NCBI GenBank assembly: GCA_021399445.1
Contig: JAJTUQ010000003.1
Span: 186,001-250,000, forward strand
Reading direction: 5' to 3'
Length of the DNA: 64,000 nt
Source of the DNA: Xylogone sp. PMI_703
Taxonomy: Eukaryota > Ascomycota > Leotiomycetes
The position numbers and the translations under genes are program-made. Numbering within the stretch: position 1 is the stretch's first letter; every line of letters begins with the position of its first letter. The notes under the pieces are model-generated. The model saw nothing but the letters and a program-made list of their open reading frames with translations. It did not search any database and had not been told where the DNA came from. Positions 46,169 through 57,353 of the stretch are shown one piece after another.

Positions 46169-48889
46169 CTAAAAATCAAAAGGGTTAGTGCTAAGCCAAG
46201 AGAAGTCGCGCGGATCCAAACTCAAATCAAACGCTGTACTATATTCTTCAGAAATAAGCTCGGGTACAACTCTGTGTTGGAAATGTGGCATTTGCAGACG
46301 AGGATCTCCAGTAAAAATAGTTAGGTTGTAAGGTAAATCTGACGCAGGTTGAGCACCGGGCTCGCCATGTCCTTCTCTCCCCGCTCCACTGTACTCTGAA
46401 TCCTCGATGTGCGGAGCTACTGAATCTGTATTTGAATCTTGGTTCAAAGTCAGAGGAGCTCCTTGTTGCTGTTGCATCCGTTGTGAGTAAATAGCTGGAA
46501 CTTCATCGAATAGTACATGCAAAGCTGTAACAAGTCTTGCAATAGAATCGCTAAAGGAAATGTATCCTTCAAGGATATTCATAGCCATTCCCCAAGATTC
46601 TAGAATTGATTTCTCGCCAATCTCAGAGAGAATTGAGGCCTTAAGTCGGGCAGCGATAAGCACAGTTGCGGCGCTATACACAAAGAGAACATTGTACCAC
46701 CAAACGGCCACAAATCCTATAGCTTCCCAGTCAGGGGATCGATTTGAGTAAACAAGATTAATAGCTTCCTGGGCAATCTTGATACAGACAATGGAGCACT
46801 GGTGCGACACTCTAGTAGAAAGATCGGTACCAAACGAGGTATTGTTGTCAGAATAATCCATTTCACTTGCTACAAACGCGGTCAATATTGGACGAAGAGA
46901 GAGGAGCTTCATATGTAGGAATCTATAAAATGAATTGCCTTGGTTAGCCTTTGCTCGATAAGCGCTAGTCTTAGGTAATGTAGACGTGATTATTGTTTAC
47001 CTTTGTCGCAAGACCACCGCTTGACGGAGAAATGTACAGCGAGTGTCAGAACATTTGCCACACTTTGCCTCTTGAAGTTGATCATGAAAATTCTTCAAAT
47101 ACGTTGGCACTTTGCTCTCCCAAATCATCAAATTACGGTCGATGTCCAGAATCGAAAGGCTCCTTTCACTTGATGCATGGAGACTAAAATATGTGTCGTG
47201 TTTATCAGCTGAAGGATTTCCATATTTTGGCTGTGGCGTGTAGAATTCAAATAGTATCTCATACGTGATCGAATACAATTTGATAATCTGGATGAAGAAG
47301 TCTATCAGCGATGGTGAACATGCATGTTCTACTGCGGCTGTTGGTTCCGGTGACTCCGTATCAATAGCCATTGGTAATGGTACTGCTACCGCAATAGATC
47401 TCTCAATCATGGTTGGTCGGCCATAGGTCATAGCTAGAGCTCGATCCATGAGGACGCAGCCGTGCCAGACTCTCCGGACCAATTCGCGCATTCTCAGAGA
47501 CGGTATTTGAGCACTGGTTTCTGGAAGGTGCAGGCCAATACTCAGCGCAGTACGCACCGCATGGCCCACACACATCCAACATTGATGTGGCTCATTCGTG
47601 CTTTGTAGATATTGAGCAAATAGTAAGAAGCATTGGACGGTTCGGAGTGAACCAGGCTTCCAAAAGCTTAGAAAACCCTTTGCTCTTTGAAAGAATATTT
47701 CCGCTGATATCCGCCTGTCTCTTTGACTTGAATTCACGCTTGCCCGGCAACCCATGGCAAAAATGGTGTTAATCATAGACAAGAATTCCGTTTCGTCGTC
47801 TGGTAAGCCTTGGCCAGTCCAAAGGCTCTCATAATATGATACCAACTCAATCTTATCAGTAAATGGGTAGATTGGCCAACCCGTATGCCAATATATGGAC
47901 ATGAACATGTCAGCCTTTTTTCTGGATGGTAGTTCATAGTCACTCGTATCTTGTCCACGTTCACCATTCTTGCTTTCAATCCCTAGAAGGACCAGGCTGT
48001 TAACATCCGCGTGGGGCGTCTTGGATCCTAGTGGGCCGATCCTCCGATCAACAGCTCTACGAATCTGAGATACGAAACTGCCCGCGCTGGAACTTCCAAA
48101 AATGCCCAGTCGGTCTCCATCCCCATCAATTGATCCAATCATAGCATTTATTGGACTGATAGTTTCCATCGAAGGTTGTAATGGCTGGGACTCTGGGTAA
48201 CTATGAGGCATAGTGTCTCCTGGATCTGAAGACACCCGCCCCGCGTGAATTTCAGGTAGGATGGTTCTGTAAGAAGACGCAGGGAACGTTTCCCGGCCGC
48301 TAGTAGCACCTAGATAGTTTTCGTCATGTTGTTCCAAAGGTTTAGCATTCCGAGCCGGGAGGGAAGCATCAGAATTGACATCATCCTTCTCTTCTAATTC
48401 CTTGATGCGCTTCTGGAGGCCGAGGATACGACCCCGCAACAGATGGCTCTCACTGCGAGAGGCTCTGTGATGTAGCCAACTGCAATGAACACCTGAGTCC
48501 CTACGCTTTAGACACCGGCTGCACACTTGATATGAGCGTCAGTAAATAGTAGATTCCATAATGGAGGATACGGGGTTTTATAAATGTTGGCAGCTGGCCA
48601 TAGAAGGTTTTTGAATGAAGGGGTTAGATAGTCCGTTAAAGTCCTTACCTGGCTGGACACCATCACACTTGATCTGATATTGTTAGCTGCGACTATTGCT
48701 GGGCATCAGGACAAGCTACCATGGGGATATGGTGTTAGATTATCCCCTTACCTTGCGTATGCGACATTGGTCGCAGGCGACCGTAACCTTCTGCCTCTTC
48801 AGCCGTAGAGGGGAGTCTAAGGGGTCGCTGTCTGGAGGTCTTGCTGCTGTCGGGGTGGCAAGTGATGGAGCTGCTAGTCTGGACTCCAT
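46169..48889 (-). CDS. Zn2Cys6 transcription factor with fungal_trans domain
   Basis: Nuclear regulator. Exon 1 (ATG 48889) has a proline-rich lead and then the basic LRLKRQKVTVACDQCRIRK. A 25-nt exon (about 48648-48672) carries IKCDGVQP. The next exon carries VCSRCLKRRDSGVHCSW, completing C-x2-C-x6-C-x6-C-x2-C-x8-C. A coiled-coil-like RGRILGLQKRIKELEEKDD follows. The middle region has MFMSIYWHTGWPIYPFTDKIELVSYYESLWTG and LVRRVWHGCVLMDRALAMTYGRPTMI, typical of the fungal_trans (xylanolytic-activator) domain. The last intron is near 46925-47001. It is intact and about 800 residues. Target genes are unknown; it sits between the SDR and the permease/aldolase pair. Confidence 0.82.
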
Positions 48890-49484
48890 CTAGCGTGGTC
48901 ATGGCGGGTTAGGAAGACACAGGAGACGGAAGACGCAAGAGACTCAGGACACCTAGGAGACACACGGCTTTAGTCCGAGGAGTTCGGACGTGTTATTATT
49001 GTATTGAAACCCGGGCCGTAAAACACCCGACCAGTGAGTGGTTGGTTTCCGGAAGCGGTTGCAGCCGTTCCGCGTCCCCTGCTTTGTCTCCACCGGGCGG
49101 TCCAACACGCGCGAAAGAGGATTATTAATTACTGTATTACACCCGTACAGCACCACCACGAATCCCCACATGTCCCTCCAGAGACACCGCAATGTAGTGA
49201 TCCACAGTGCAATAGCTGTTAGCACACGGGCCTGGAGCTTTTCCCCCCAGTACTGTACAAGGGATGAGTAGAGCTAGACGGAGGGTCATCTCAAGAACAG
49301 CACATGTGTGCAAAGCTTGGTATCGGGTCAACTTTCAGTGACTGGGGCATTTACGTACTTTCATTTCACAAAATCTGCAAAAGGTAGAACGGAACTCATT
49401 ACTAACTAGCCTCTTACCCTTCCCTCTTAACACTACACTGCCTCAAAAACCCCTTTGCTCTCTCTATCTCATTGTTTGTCGACA
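48890..49484. other. Intergenic, 0.6 kb
   Basis: Upstream region of the Zn2Cys6 regulator and 3' flank of the permease. Small frames in several registers, none protein-like. Confidence 0.55.
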
Positions 49485-50960
49485 TTAATACGCGTAGATG
49501 AATGCAGCATTGGTGCGATCAGTCTTGTCATCATCAACCCCCATGACAATGACCCCAGATGCCGCAATCTCGGACAGCTGGAGCGCTCGCTTTGCTGCCG
49601 TTCTGCTGTTGCGATACCCATACAGAATCCGCAGCAAGGTGGCATTGATCGTGGCCGCCGAAAAAACAACCAAGACAGTGACAGTCGCGGGAAGGTACTT
49701 GGGAGCATTCTTTGCTTGGAATGTTTGAGGACCGATGATGTTAGCGACACCGAATCCTACAGCGACCACAGCATTGGCAGCGACACGCTTGGTGTAGCCA
49801 GCAGTGTTGGCTCCCACCCAACTGAAAATCAATGCCATCCCAGCTACGCAACAGTTGATGAGGTAGATACCTGCAAGTTTGCCTGGCCTGCTGCTTTCAA
49901 AGGACATTAGCGCCCCACTCATGATGCCTGGAATCATAGTAAGAACAATACCCAACCACCTGGGGAAATTGCGAAGGATGGCGAAGGTGGTAATTAGCGT
50001 TGCGGTGATACTCACGACCCCGGAGGGCATGTTCAGAAGTGCAGCCTGCTTTGGGGTATAACCAAAACCGAGTATCAGTGTTGAGGAAAATGTCGTGATA
50101 ACCCCACTCGGGATCACGACCAAAATGGTCAGCAGTAATAAGAGCCACATTTGAAGATCCGTAAATGCGTCCACAATTTCAGAATAGCGGAAAACCTGTG
50201 GACCGTTGCCGGCTTGATCAATAGCTAGTTTGTGATAGATGACTGCTTTTTCCTCGGCCGTGAGAAACTTGGCACTCTCCACAGAGGACGGAAGGAAAGT
50301 CAATATAACAAGTGCCATGACTATGTTGACAGCCCCAACAACGACCATCATAATCCGCCATGAGCTAAATCCCTTCGACATGGAGCCGTGCTGGACTGCG
50401 AATGATATCAAGCCGCCAAAAAGCTGCCCCGCACCAAGCCCAGAATACCATATGCCGTATCGTGGACCTGACTGGCGCTTCGTATACCACATCGCGGTCG
50501 TTAAAACCAGGCAGGGACTGATGCTGGCCTCAAAACATCCCAGAAGGACTCTCAGTGCCAGCAATGAAGCGTAGTCCTTCACTGCAGCGGAACAGCATAT
50601 TGTAATACCCCAACAGAGGATATTGAGGCCCAGAACCCTGGGGATTGAAAACTTCTGAAGCAAGTATCCTTGAGGAATCTCTGCTATACAGAACGCAATA
50701 AAAAAGGCTGTTGCCAGCCAGGTGAAGTCATTACCTGTCATGTGTAAGTCTTTCTGGAGACCCATGACGTTAGCGTAGTTCACGATGACTTTGTCGAGGA
50801 ACTGGAGGAAGTATGCCATGAACATTATCGGAACAATTCTCCAGTCGATTTTGCGAAGAATTCTAGAATCCTCATCTTTGTTGGGAAGGAGGTCCTGAAG
50901 AGCCTTTTCTTCCTCGCTCTCCCTATACTGAGAAATACCAGTGGTAACAGAATTCTTCAT
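49485..50960 (-). CDS. MFS permease, Dal5-like anion:cation symporter
   Basis: Intronless plasma-membrane carrier of 491 residues, full length for the ACS family. The first helix is preceded by LRKIDWRIVPIMFMAYFLQFLDKVIVNYANVMGL, the family signature. Also seen are LRVLLGCFEASISPCLVLTTAMWY and VGANTAGYTKRVAANAVVAVGFGVANIIGPQTF. The ATG at 50960 is the only good start. Family members carry allantoate, ureidosuccinate, nicotinate, pantothenate and other small organic acids. It is transcribed in the same direction as the DapA-like enzyme 540 bp away, so the two may handle one substrate. Confidence 0.9.
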   Translation of the reverse strand: MKNSVTTGISQYRESEEEKALQDLLPNKDEDSRILRKIDWRIVPIMFMAYFLQFLDKVIVNYANVMGLQKDLHMTGNDFTWLATAFFIAFCIAEIPQGYLLQKFSIPRVLGLNILCWGITICCSAAVKDYASLLALRVLLGCFEASISPCLVLTTAMWYTKRQSGPRYGIWYSGLGAGQLFGGLISFAVQHGSMSKGFSSWRIMMVVVGAVNIVMALVILTFLPSSVESAKFLTAEEKAVIYHKLAIDQAGNGPQVFRYSEIVDAFTDLQMWLLLLLTILVVIPSGVITTFSSTLILGFGYTPKQAALLNMPSGVVSITATLITTFAILRNFPRWLGIVLTMIPGIMSGALMSFESSRPGKLAGIYLINCCVAGMALIFSWVGANTAGYTKRVAANAVVAVGFGVANIIGPQTFQAKNAPKYLPATVTVLVVFSAATINATLLRILYGYRNSRTAAKRALQLSEIAASGVIVMGVDDDKTDRTNAAFIYAY

Positions 50961-51500
50961 TTCGTTGCTGCTGTGGTTTTACTCATATTAGGCTTAGATG
51001 CAATGGAGAGCTATGAGCACTAGGTGAAAAATGAAGTTCAGGGGAAGATAATCTTTTACTAGCAAAATAATGGAGCTGGAAAAGGGCGTAATGACAACGA
51101 AAGAAGTGGCACAGGAGAATATGTATGGATGCTGAATGGGACCAAAGTAAAGAGTCCCAATACAAGGAAGCAGGTATGGGTGCAATCTTCCAGTTACTGC
51201 GCAGACGGCCAAATTGGTGCGCCCCTGCCGCCAAACGGATGGTGATCCGGTACGCCACAGGGTCTCTTCCAAAGTCCGTACGTTCTTGGCAGACCAACTC
51301 ACCCTGGTTGTTTTGATAGCCTGTCGAGCCTGTCGACTTACCAACAATAATCTACGGCCATACACAGTTTGTCTGTTCATTAGCTTGGAGCATTTGTCAA
51401 GTTTAGTGAGCCTTCATGGTCAAAAACAAAAAAGCTGATGACTTTGCTAGCAAACCAATCAACAACTAACTGGATTACAGTACTGGTCTCCCGTATTCCA
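50961..51500. other. Intergenic, 0.54 kb
   Basis: Promoter of the permease and 3' flank of the DapA-like gene. No supported feature. Confidence 0.55.
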
Positions 51501-52511
51501 TCATAAGGCAAGAAGAATCTTTTCCATATCTTCCTGGGATATTATTGAAACGTCCATGCGAGATAATAACTTATAAATAGTCGCAACTTCTTCCTTGCGT
51601 GGCTTTGGCATCGGCGGTCGCATGAAAGGCGAATCCACGACTCCACGAAGCCAAGTTGCCGTCTTATATCGAATATGAAGCCGTCCATAATGCTCATACA
51701 CATATTCATGAAGCTCTGCAAGTCCACCGTCCCAGATTTTCCGCGCTTGCGAAATATCATTTGCTCTCCATGCCTTGATATGCGCGATCATCGGTTCCAG
51801 GGCGTAGTTGAACGACCCAGTCACGGTTCCATCGAGGTAACCTGATGCGAGATTCTCATGGAAATTGACCGCAGCAGCGCCTAGGATGGCCACATGTCTA
51901 TCCATCAATCGCATCGCCCGACTCACTTTCCGATACCCTTCGTAGTTGTACACCATTTTCCATCCGACAATCTGTGGGAATCGAGTCAACATCTGCATCG
52001 TCGGCTCAAGCGGTAGCCCAACTCCGTATGCTGCGGTCGGACTTGCGGTTGGATGGACAATAATGGGTGTATTGGGAAGGGCCTTCACAAGCTCCGCGGT
52101 CATGTCGCCGAAAACCTCGGGGTAGCGAACTGAGTCCCATGCGATCGTGATATCCATCGAACCAACTGGTGGCATGAGAAACAAACCATCAACCCCGGCA
52201 TCCGCCGCTGTGACCGCGGCTTCGACCAGCGCTTTGGTCGAGTTCGCCTGGAAACCGGAGAAAACCAACATTTTGCCCCCAGCTTCTTCAAGCGCAATCT
52301 TGATCAGGCGCAGTTGCTCTTCAGGGCTGAGACAAAAAACCTCGCCAGCCTCGGGGTTCACAATCAGGGCAAGGTCCGGCGTACTCTCGTGTGCCTTGAG
52401 GAAGTATTGGATGAGCTTGCGAAACCCCTTCTCGTCTATTGTTTCGTCTGCATTCAGCGGAGTAATCACTGCAACGAAGAGGCAGTTATAATTTTTTGTG
52501 TTGGATTCCAT
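51501..52511 (-). CDS. DapA/NAL-family class I aldolase-like enzyme, atypical active site
   Basis: Intronless TIM-barrel protein of 336 residues related to dihydrodipicolinate synthase, N-acetylneuraminate lyase and keto-deoxy-sugar aldolases. The Schiff-base Lys is recognisable in GWKMVYNYEGY (Lys185). The usual pyruvate-carboxylate-binding GTTGE motif is replaced by NPEAGE (residues 52-57), and the usual active-site Tyr of the VYN-P motif is replaced by His153 in IIVHPTAS. It is therefore unlikely to be a lysine-biosynthesis enzyme (fungi use the aminoadipate route) and may act on another keto acid. It neighbours a Dal5-like permease on one side and the phosphonate locus on the other. Function is otherwise unknown. 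Confidence 0.8.
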   Translation of the reverse strand: MESNTKNYNCLFVAVITPLNADETIDEKGFRKLIQYFLKAHESTPDLALIVNPEAGEVFCLSPEEQLRLIKIALEEAGGKMLVFSGFQANSTKALVEAAVTAADAGVDGLFLMPPVGSMDITIAWDSVRYPEVFGDMTAELVKALPNTPIIVHPTASPTAAYGVGLPLEPTMQMLTRFPQIVGWKMVYNYEGYRKVSRAMRLMDRHVAILGAAAVNFHENLASGYLDGTVTGSFNYALEPMIAHIKAWRANDISQARKIWDGGLAELHEYVYEHYGRLHIRYKTATWLRGVVDSPFMRPPMPKPRKEEVATIYKLLSRMDVSIISQEDMEKILLAL

Positions 52512-53112
52512 TGTGGAAAAATATGAGTTGAAATCGGTTACTTTCGTCCAAAGATGAATCTGGTTTGCGTTGTTGAGATGCTTGAAAAATGGCTGCTATT
52601 TTATTGATAGCACCAATCTCAGATTAAAAGGCAACATAGGTAAAGGCCTTGTAATCTAGCCTCACTTCCAGAAAGAGGAGGCTATTTATCCAAGGTTACC
52701 TTCCTAAACAACGAATGCGTGCAGATGTCAGGACAACCAATCGGGAGATGATGCGAACATTGGCTCGGAAGCCGGCCGATATTGTAATGAGGGACCGACG
52801 GATTGATTAGATCCTCCCACAAAGCAAACTTTTACAGTAAATTGTCGTATCTTGATGCACTGAAGGGTTAAATATAGATTAATAGCCACAAGAATGATAA
52901 AGTCTAGCAACTGCCATTCTACTACCAATATCATTGGGAACGTTTATCTGAGGCGCATTTTTCCACGAGAATGCTTTAAAGAAGAGCGTAAAAGCTTCGC
53001 CGTACAGTGCGATTTAAATAGGTCGAACTGGGGCTTGGCTATTATTTACTCTAGGTAAATTTAACGTAATCTGCCACAGAACGTGGAGGTAAAACTTTTT
53101 ACCATCCAATAT
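52512..53112. other. Intergenic, 0.6 kb
   Basis: AT-rich promoter of the DapA-like gene and 3' flank of the next regulator. Nothing recognised. Confidence 0.6.
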
Positions 53113-55155
53113 CTAATTGAAATCTCGTAAATTGGAGAAGTTAGGGTGAAAGTCCTGAGCATTGGGAACCAGATCGGTGTAACCTCCAAGGCAATCTAGA
53201 ATAGAAGGACCATTTCCAATATTCTCCAAAGCAAATATCGAGTTGTCCAATCCTGCAGGAATAAACTCCACCCCCAAATCATTGATTACCGGTTGTTGGT
53301 AATACTCATTCATGGCTATCTTTAAACTTTTTGAAACACTGCATAGTGGATGTCTAGGCTGGACTCTTTCCGAGCAAGCAGAATATACTTCAGCCAGGCG
53401 ACTTAATGATGCGGCAACCTCGTTCTTGTCGATGTGGAGCATGGTGGTCTCCCTTCTGCAAATCTTTATTAGGAATATGGACGCAAAAGCAATCATGGTA
53501 CCGAAATACGATGGTAACATTTCTAGACGCCTTTGGATCTCGTATCCACAGGCAACAGACCGAACGATTGCAAGAGCACTTTCGACGCCGCCACGCTCAA
53601 ACTTTTCCAGTCTATGGGAAGTTGCTGATGACCTCGTAGATTTCTGAGAAGAGCCTCTGAAAGTATGAGAGAAGAGATATAGTTTTGCACAGTGGAAATG
53701 TAAATCAAAGAGCTGGTCGGAAAAGTCGTTGGGACCTTCATCCATAGTGATCGCACCAAAGACAGTTGAGCGACAGAGATCGAAGCTACGGTTCAGAGAA
53801 TCCAGTTCGGCGATTCGGTCAATGGCAATAGTGGCTTCCGTATCGGCTCCAAAGATATCGAAAACACGACTATTTATGGACCAGAGTTCGACCTCACTAA
53901 CAAGTTTTTCATCGGCCGGGATGCAGAGATCGCTTTCCAGAAAAGCTCTTGGGTTTTTCAGAGACCGGAACTCCCTTGTCATGGGCGGTTTGCCGTATAT
54001 GAGGGAGCAGTGATGATCGCATATATATACCAGGAAATATAATCTAGTACGCTCGTAACATTCTCGCTTTACGTGTGGCATTTTTGTGATGCACCGATGG
54101 AGATCCAGATCAGTCGCAATGCGAACGGCTATCAAATTATCAGTCCTTCTGATATTATCCTGCGATATGTATCTCCAATTAATAAACATACCTAGCCCAA
54201 TAAGTGTTGATGAAACTTTATTTAACCAAAATGCACCAATACAAAGAGCTCGGACATCGTCACGGCTATAGTTTCGTGAAAACAGTCTACTCGATACTTC
54301 TTTTATAAAAGCGTCGAAGCACTTTTTATGGCCAGCCAGATCCTCACGGAGAGAACCTACCGTACAGATGGCAGCTGTTAGAAGTGAAGAACGAGCCCGG
54401 ATGTTAGCAAGGCAGTCGTCTTCGGCTAAAATTCGACCAACACAGGAATCCATAGATTTATGATATATCTTGAAATACCCTTCCGCCGCTTCGAGAGATA
54501 CTAACCCGGCGCTGATCAGGTCCGGTTTATAGAGAGGCTGCGTTCCATACTCCGTAAAGGCAAGGTTTACTATAGAGGACCCTGGAAAGGAACCGAGATG
54601 GCATGAGAGGTTCAAAGAAACCTCGCCCGTATTTTCAGGTGGTGGAGGCAGTGAATCAGATTTAAATTCTTCCAATTCACTGTTACTTTCTATAATCGCT
54701 GATGGCGAAGCTTGAGCATCTGAACTGGAAGCTGGAAGATCGTTTTGTTGACTGTCAGGCTGATTAACGACAATTCCGCAACTGTCTTCAAGTTTCTTCA
54801 TCCGTTGTTCTATACCCTCTTTCCATCTAAATGATAGGTGAGAATTTAATGCGCCTAGAGTAAAATCGTGGACGAGTCTGCTTACCCTACATCATTCTCC
54901 AGAATCATTTGAAGGCTCTTATTAACCGTGCATGGAAGTCCACGAGCTTTGCAACGACTGCATGGAGGGTTCAAACCATTCATATGGCATTTTATCTAAA
55001 AGCAGTCTCAGCTCCGTACCATGTGTAGCTGATGGATTTTGCCCTACTTTTTGTTTGCGGCATGCTACACATGCAGTTATTTTCCGGGTGATATCTGGGA
55101 TCCTTCTATCGCCGAAGGAGTCCCGCAAAGCCATTGCTGACGAAGACAGAGACAT
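53113..55155 (-). CDS. Zn2Cys6 transcription factor adjacent to the phosphonate genes
   Basis: Nuclear regulator of about 640 residues. Exon 1 ends in KITACVACRKQK. A 52-nt intron leads to IKCHMNGLNPPCSRCKARGLPC, completing C-x2-C-x6-C-x8-C-x2-C-x6-C. A second intron (about 54828-54888) joins ENDVG to WKEGIEQRMKKLEDS. The rest carries the middle homology region of the fungal_trans type, with TRLYFLVYICDHHCSLIYGKPPMT as its clearest block. The start at 55155 is chosen; an in-frame ATG at 55134 is possible. It is the nearest regulator to, and on the same strand as, the PhnY-like gene, and is the best candidate activator of the phosphonate locus. That role is an inference from position. Confidence 0.83.
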
Positions 55156-55788
55156 ATTTTCACAATCTCAAAATTGCATATAGCATAAGACCCGGGAGAA
55201 CTAGCCCTTTGTGTCAGAATCCAAGATGGACATAGTATAAGGAGGTCTGCTGTTACATTCTGGCGAGAAAAGTATCCAAATCAGAGCCAGGTAATAAAGC
55301 TCATGGACTTGACCAGATAATATGGTGGAGCTCTACGGGTATTAGACTTACTCTATAAACCCAATAGCGACGTGATGATTGTGGTTGACTCCGTTGCGTC
55401 GTGTGTACGAGTAGTTAAATTCAGTTAATCTGTTTGTAGTTACGTACACGAAGGTGATGAGTCAGCTGTGCAGCTCCCCGGCGAATGGGGGGTGACTTCT
55501 CCCACCACGTGTTTCTGGCGAATTAGCTGATACTCTTAATATCTCCATAACCTGCTGGCGGTAGCAGAATAATACATCCTCGGGTATATATATTTATGTT
55601 TTATGCATTCATAGGTACATGTTCTACTTAGCGGAAATTGGCATTTCGCCCAAAGAGCTAAAGGGATTGAAAGGGGGTTTGGATGGTTATTAAAAGCAAT
55701 TGGATCGAGTTGAAATTCACCCACGAAGACGGGAATTTTTACTCTGGGACGTTATAATCAGTCATGGGGCTATCAAATAGATAATAAA
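55156..55788. other. Intergenic, 0.63 kb
   Basis: Promoter of the Zn2Cys6 regulator and 3' flank of the PhnY-like gene. No copy of the 22-nt motif seen at 57075 and 59611 was found here. Confidence 0.55.
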
Positions 55789-56849
55789 CTACGCCTTTAC
55801 AGCTGGTCTCTCAATGCGGCTTGCTCCAGCAGCTCCCGTCTTTGGCGCAAATGGTGCTGCAAAACCGTATCTCTTCCAACCTGCTTCATAATCCTGGTCC
55901 GGATTTCTTTCTATATCCGACATTAGTATAGTTTCTTAATACAACTGGGTTACTCGGAGAAGGCTTGCCATGATCTGGAGGGAAAACAACTCGTCTGTGT
56001 TCATAGTACTTGTCACGCAAATCCGTCCCGTCAGCGGTTGAGTGATAAGTGGCATAGATCATAGTGCGAAAAGTATCCGTACGGTTCGGCCCTGAGCGGT
56101 GGGCAAGATGAGAGCCGAAGAAGAGGATGTCACCTACTTCGTGTCAGGATAAAACTCAACACTAAATGATGTATGGGAGAGCCTACCAGGTCGTAAGGGA
56201 ACAGGCACCCACTCATGTCTCTCCTCCCACTCAGGAGCGATGCGACCGCCGTCCACAAAATCAATATCCATATTGTGGGAGCCTGGGACTACTTCCAGGT
56301 GGCCATTTTTCTGATTCGATTCATCTACACAGATATTTGCGGTGATGTGCTTAATTTTTCCAATATGATCATACGCTGGTGCATCGGTGTGAGCTTGAAA
56401 TCCGTTGCCATTGGGGCCCTTGTAGTTAATTTTATCTTTAAACAGAAGCATATCCTGGTTGTAGTAATGACAGTTAGCATCCTTCAATCATATTTACCGT
56501 CATAATAGACAGATATCGGATGATATGTAATCTTGCTAACAGGGAGTAAACTTACATGATCTGCTAATTGGTGCAGAATGATGCCCAACTCATCTCCACA
56601 TAACAATGTCTTCAATCCCGGATGGTAATCAACGAAGCACTCCGTTCGCATCAATTGACTCTCGCCTTTTTCATTAATCTCATCATATGGCATCCATTTC
56701 CCATGTTCTCTGGGCCACGAATGCACCTCATCAGCCCATATCTGTAGTTGTACACCTGTTACCAGCCTATGCTCGCTTGCTTTGACAAGATGATATCCAT
56801 CCTTATGATACTTCTCAAGCTGATCAGCTGAGAGCTGATAGGATGACAT
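55789..56849 (-). CDS. phnY-like: PhnY-like Fe(II)/2-oxoglutarate dioxygenase (2-aminoethylphosphonate hydroxylase candidate)
   Basis: Predicted 296-residue PhyH-family dioxygenase. In bacteria, PhnY hydroxylates C1 of 2-aminoethylphosphonate before oxidative C-P cleavage by PhnZ. The iron triad is visible: His129 and Asp131 in QAHTDAP, and His208 in LAHRSGPN; Arg219 in DTFRT is the 2OG salt-bridge candidate. LLFKDKINYKGPNGNGFQ precedes the HxD as in PhnY. Introns: 56482-56555 (joins ADH to DANCHYYN), 56135-56186 (joins RPG to DILFF), and one near 55880-55925 whose removal gives DQDYEAGWKRYGFAAPF and a stop at 55789. Without it the protein would end prematurely. The start at 56849 (MSSYQLSADQ) is chosen; 56894 is an in-frame alternative. 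It is divergent from the PhnZ-PhnA gene across a 504-bp promoter, which strongly supports the functional call. Confidence 0.82.
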
Positions 56850-57353
56850 TCTGATGGATGCTGCCTCCCTTTTAGAAGGTGAAGGACTAAGCACAATTGC
56901 AGGCGTAAAGAATCACCTCGAATACAGCTGAGGTGAGTCTGTATGTCGTCGTTACTTCGCGATGGAATGACGAGTACACTATAATATTTCTCTGAATCGC
57001 GGCTTGTCTAGCGTTAGCTCCGGTAGCTATGGATGTGTCGGCCTTCGTGCCGGTGATTGATCGACCCCGTCCATCTCGCACTTCTCACCGATGTCGTTAC
57101 TGCGTCCCGCACTCCTGAAATTAGATAGTATCCACAAACCGTGTGAGAACTGCCTGGACGCAAATTTTTCTTTTGACTCATCTCTAATAAATTTGTGTCT
57201 GTGAATGATAGTTCTAATACTACGACGAAATTAGACCGAAGGACGTACTTCCTACGTAAATAGACATGCAACCCTCATCTCTATTTCCCTTCTTCACTCA
57301 TCCTCAACGGCATCCTTATTTGAAGCCTTTCTATTATCCAATACCAAGCAACT
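56850..57353. promoter_or_regulatory. Bidirectional promoter of phnY-like and phnZA-like genes
   Basis: 504 bp between the two divergent start codons. It contains the 22-nt motif at 57075-57096 that recurs upstream of the transporter. Short frames here are not credible genes. Confidence 0.55.
57075..57096 (+). promoter_or_regulatory. Shared 22-nt motif, copy 1
   Basis: Begins CTCGCACTTCTCACCGAT and differs from copy 2 (59611-59632) at a single position (G against A at base 19). It lies 279 bp upstream of the phnZA start and about 226 bp upstream of the phnY start. It is a candidate binding site for a pathway regulator; no protein assignment is possible from the sequence. Confidence 0.5.

Noticed and set aside
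55789..56134. Early termination of the PhnY-like gene after VVLRNYTNVGYRK
   Set aside because: A small intron with GTAACC donor and ATATAG acceptor leads into YGFAAPF, the expected C-terminus, so the gene is complete.
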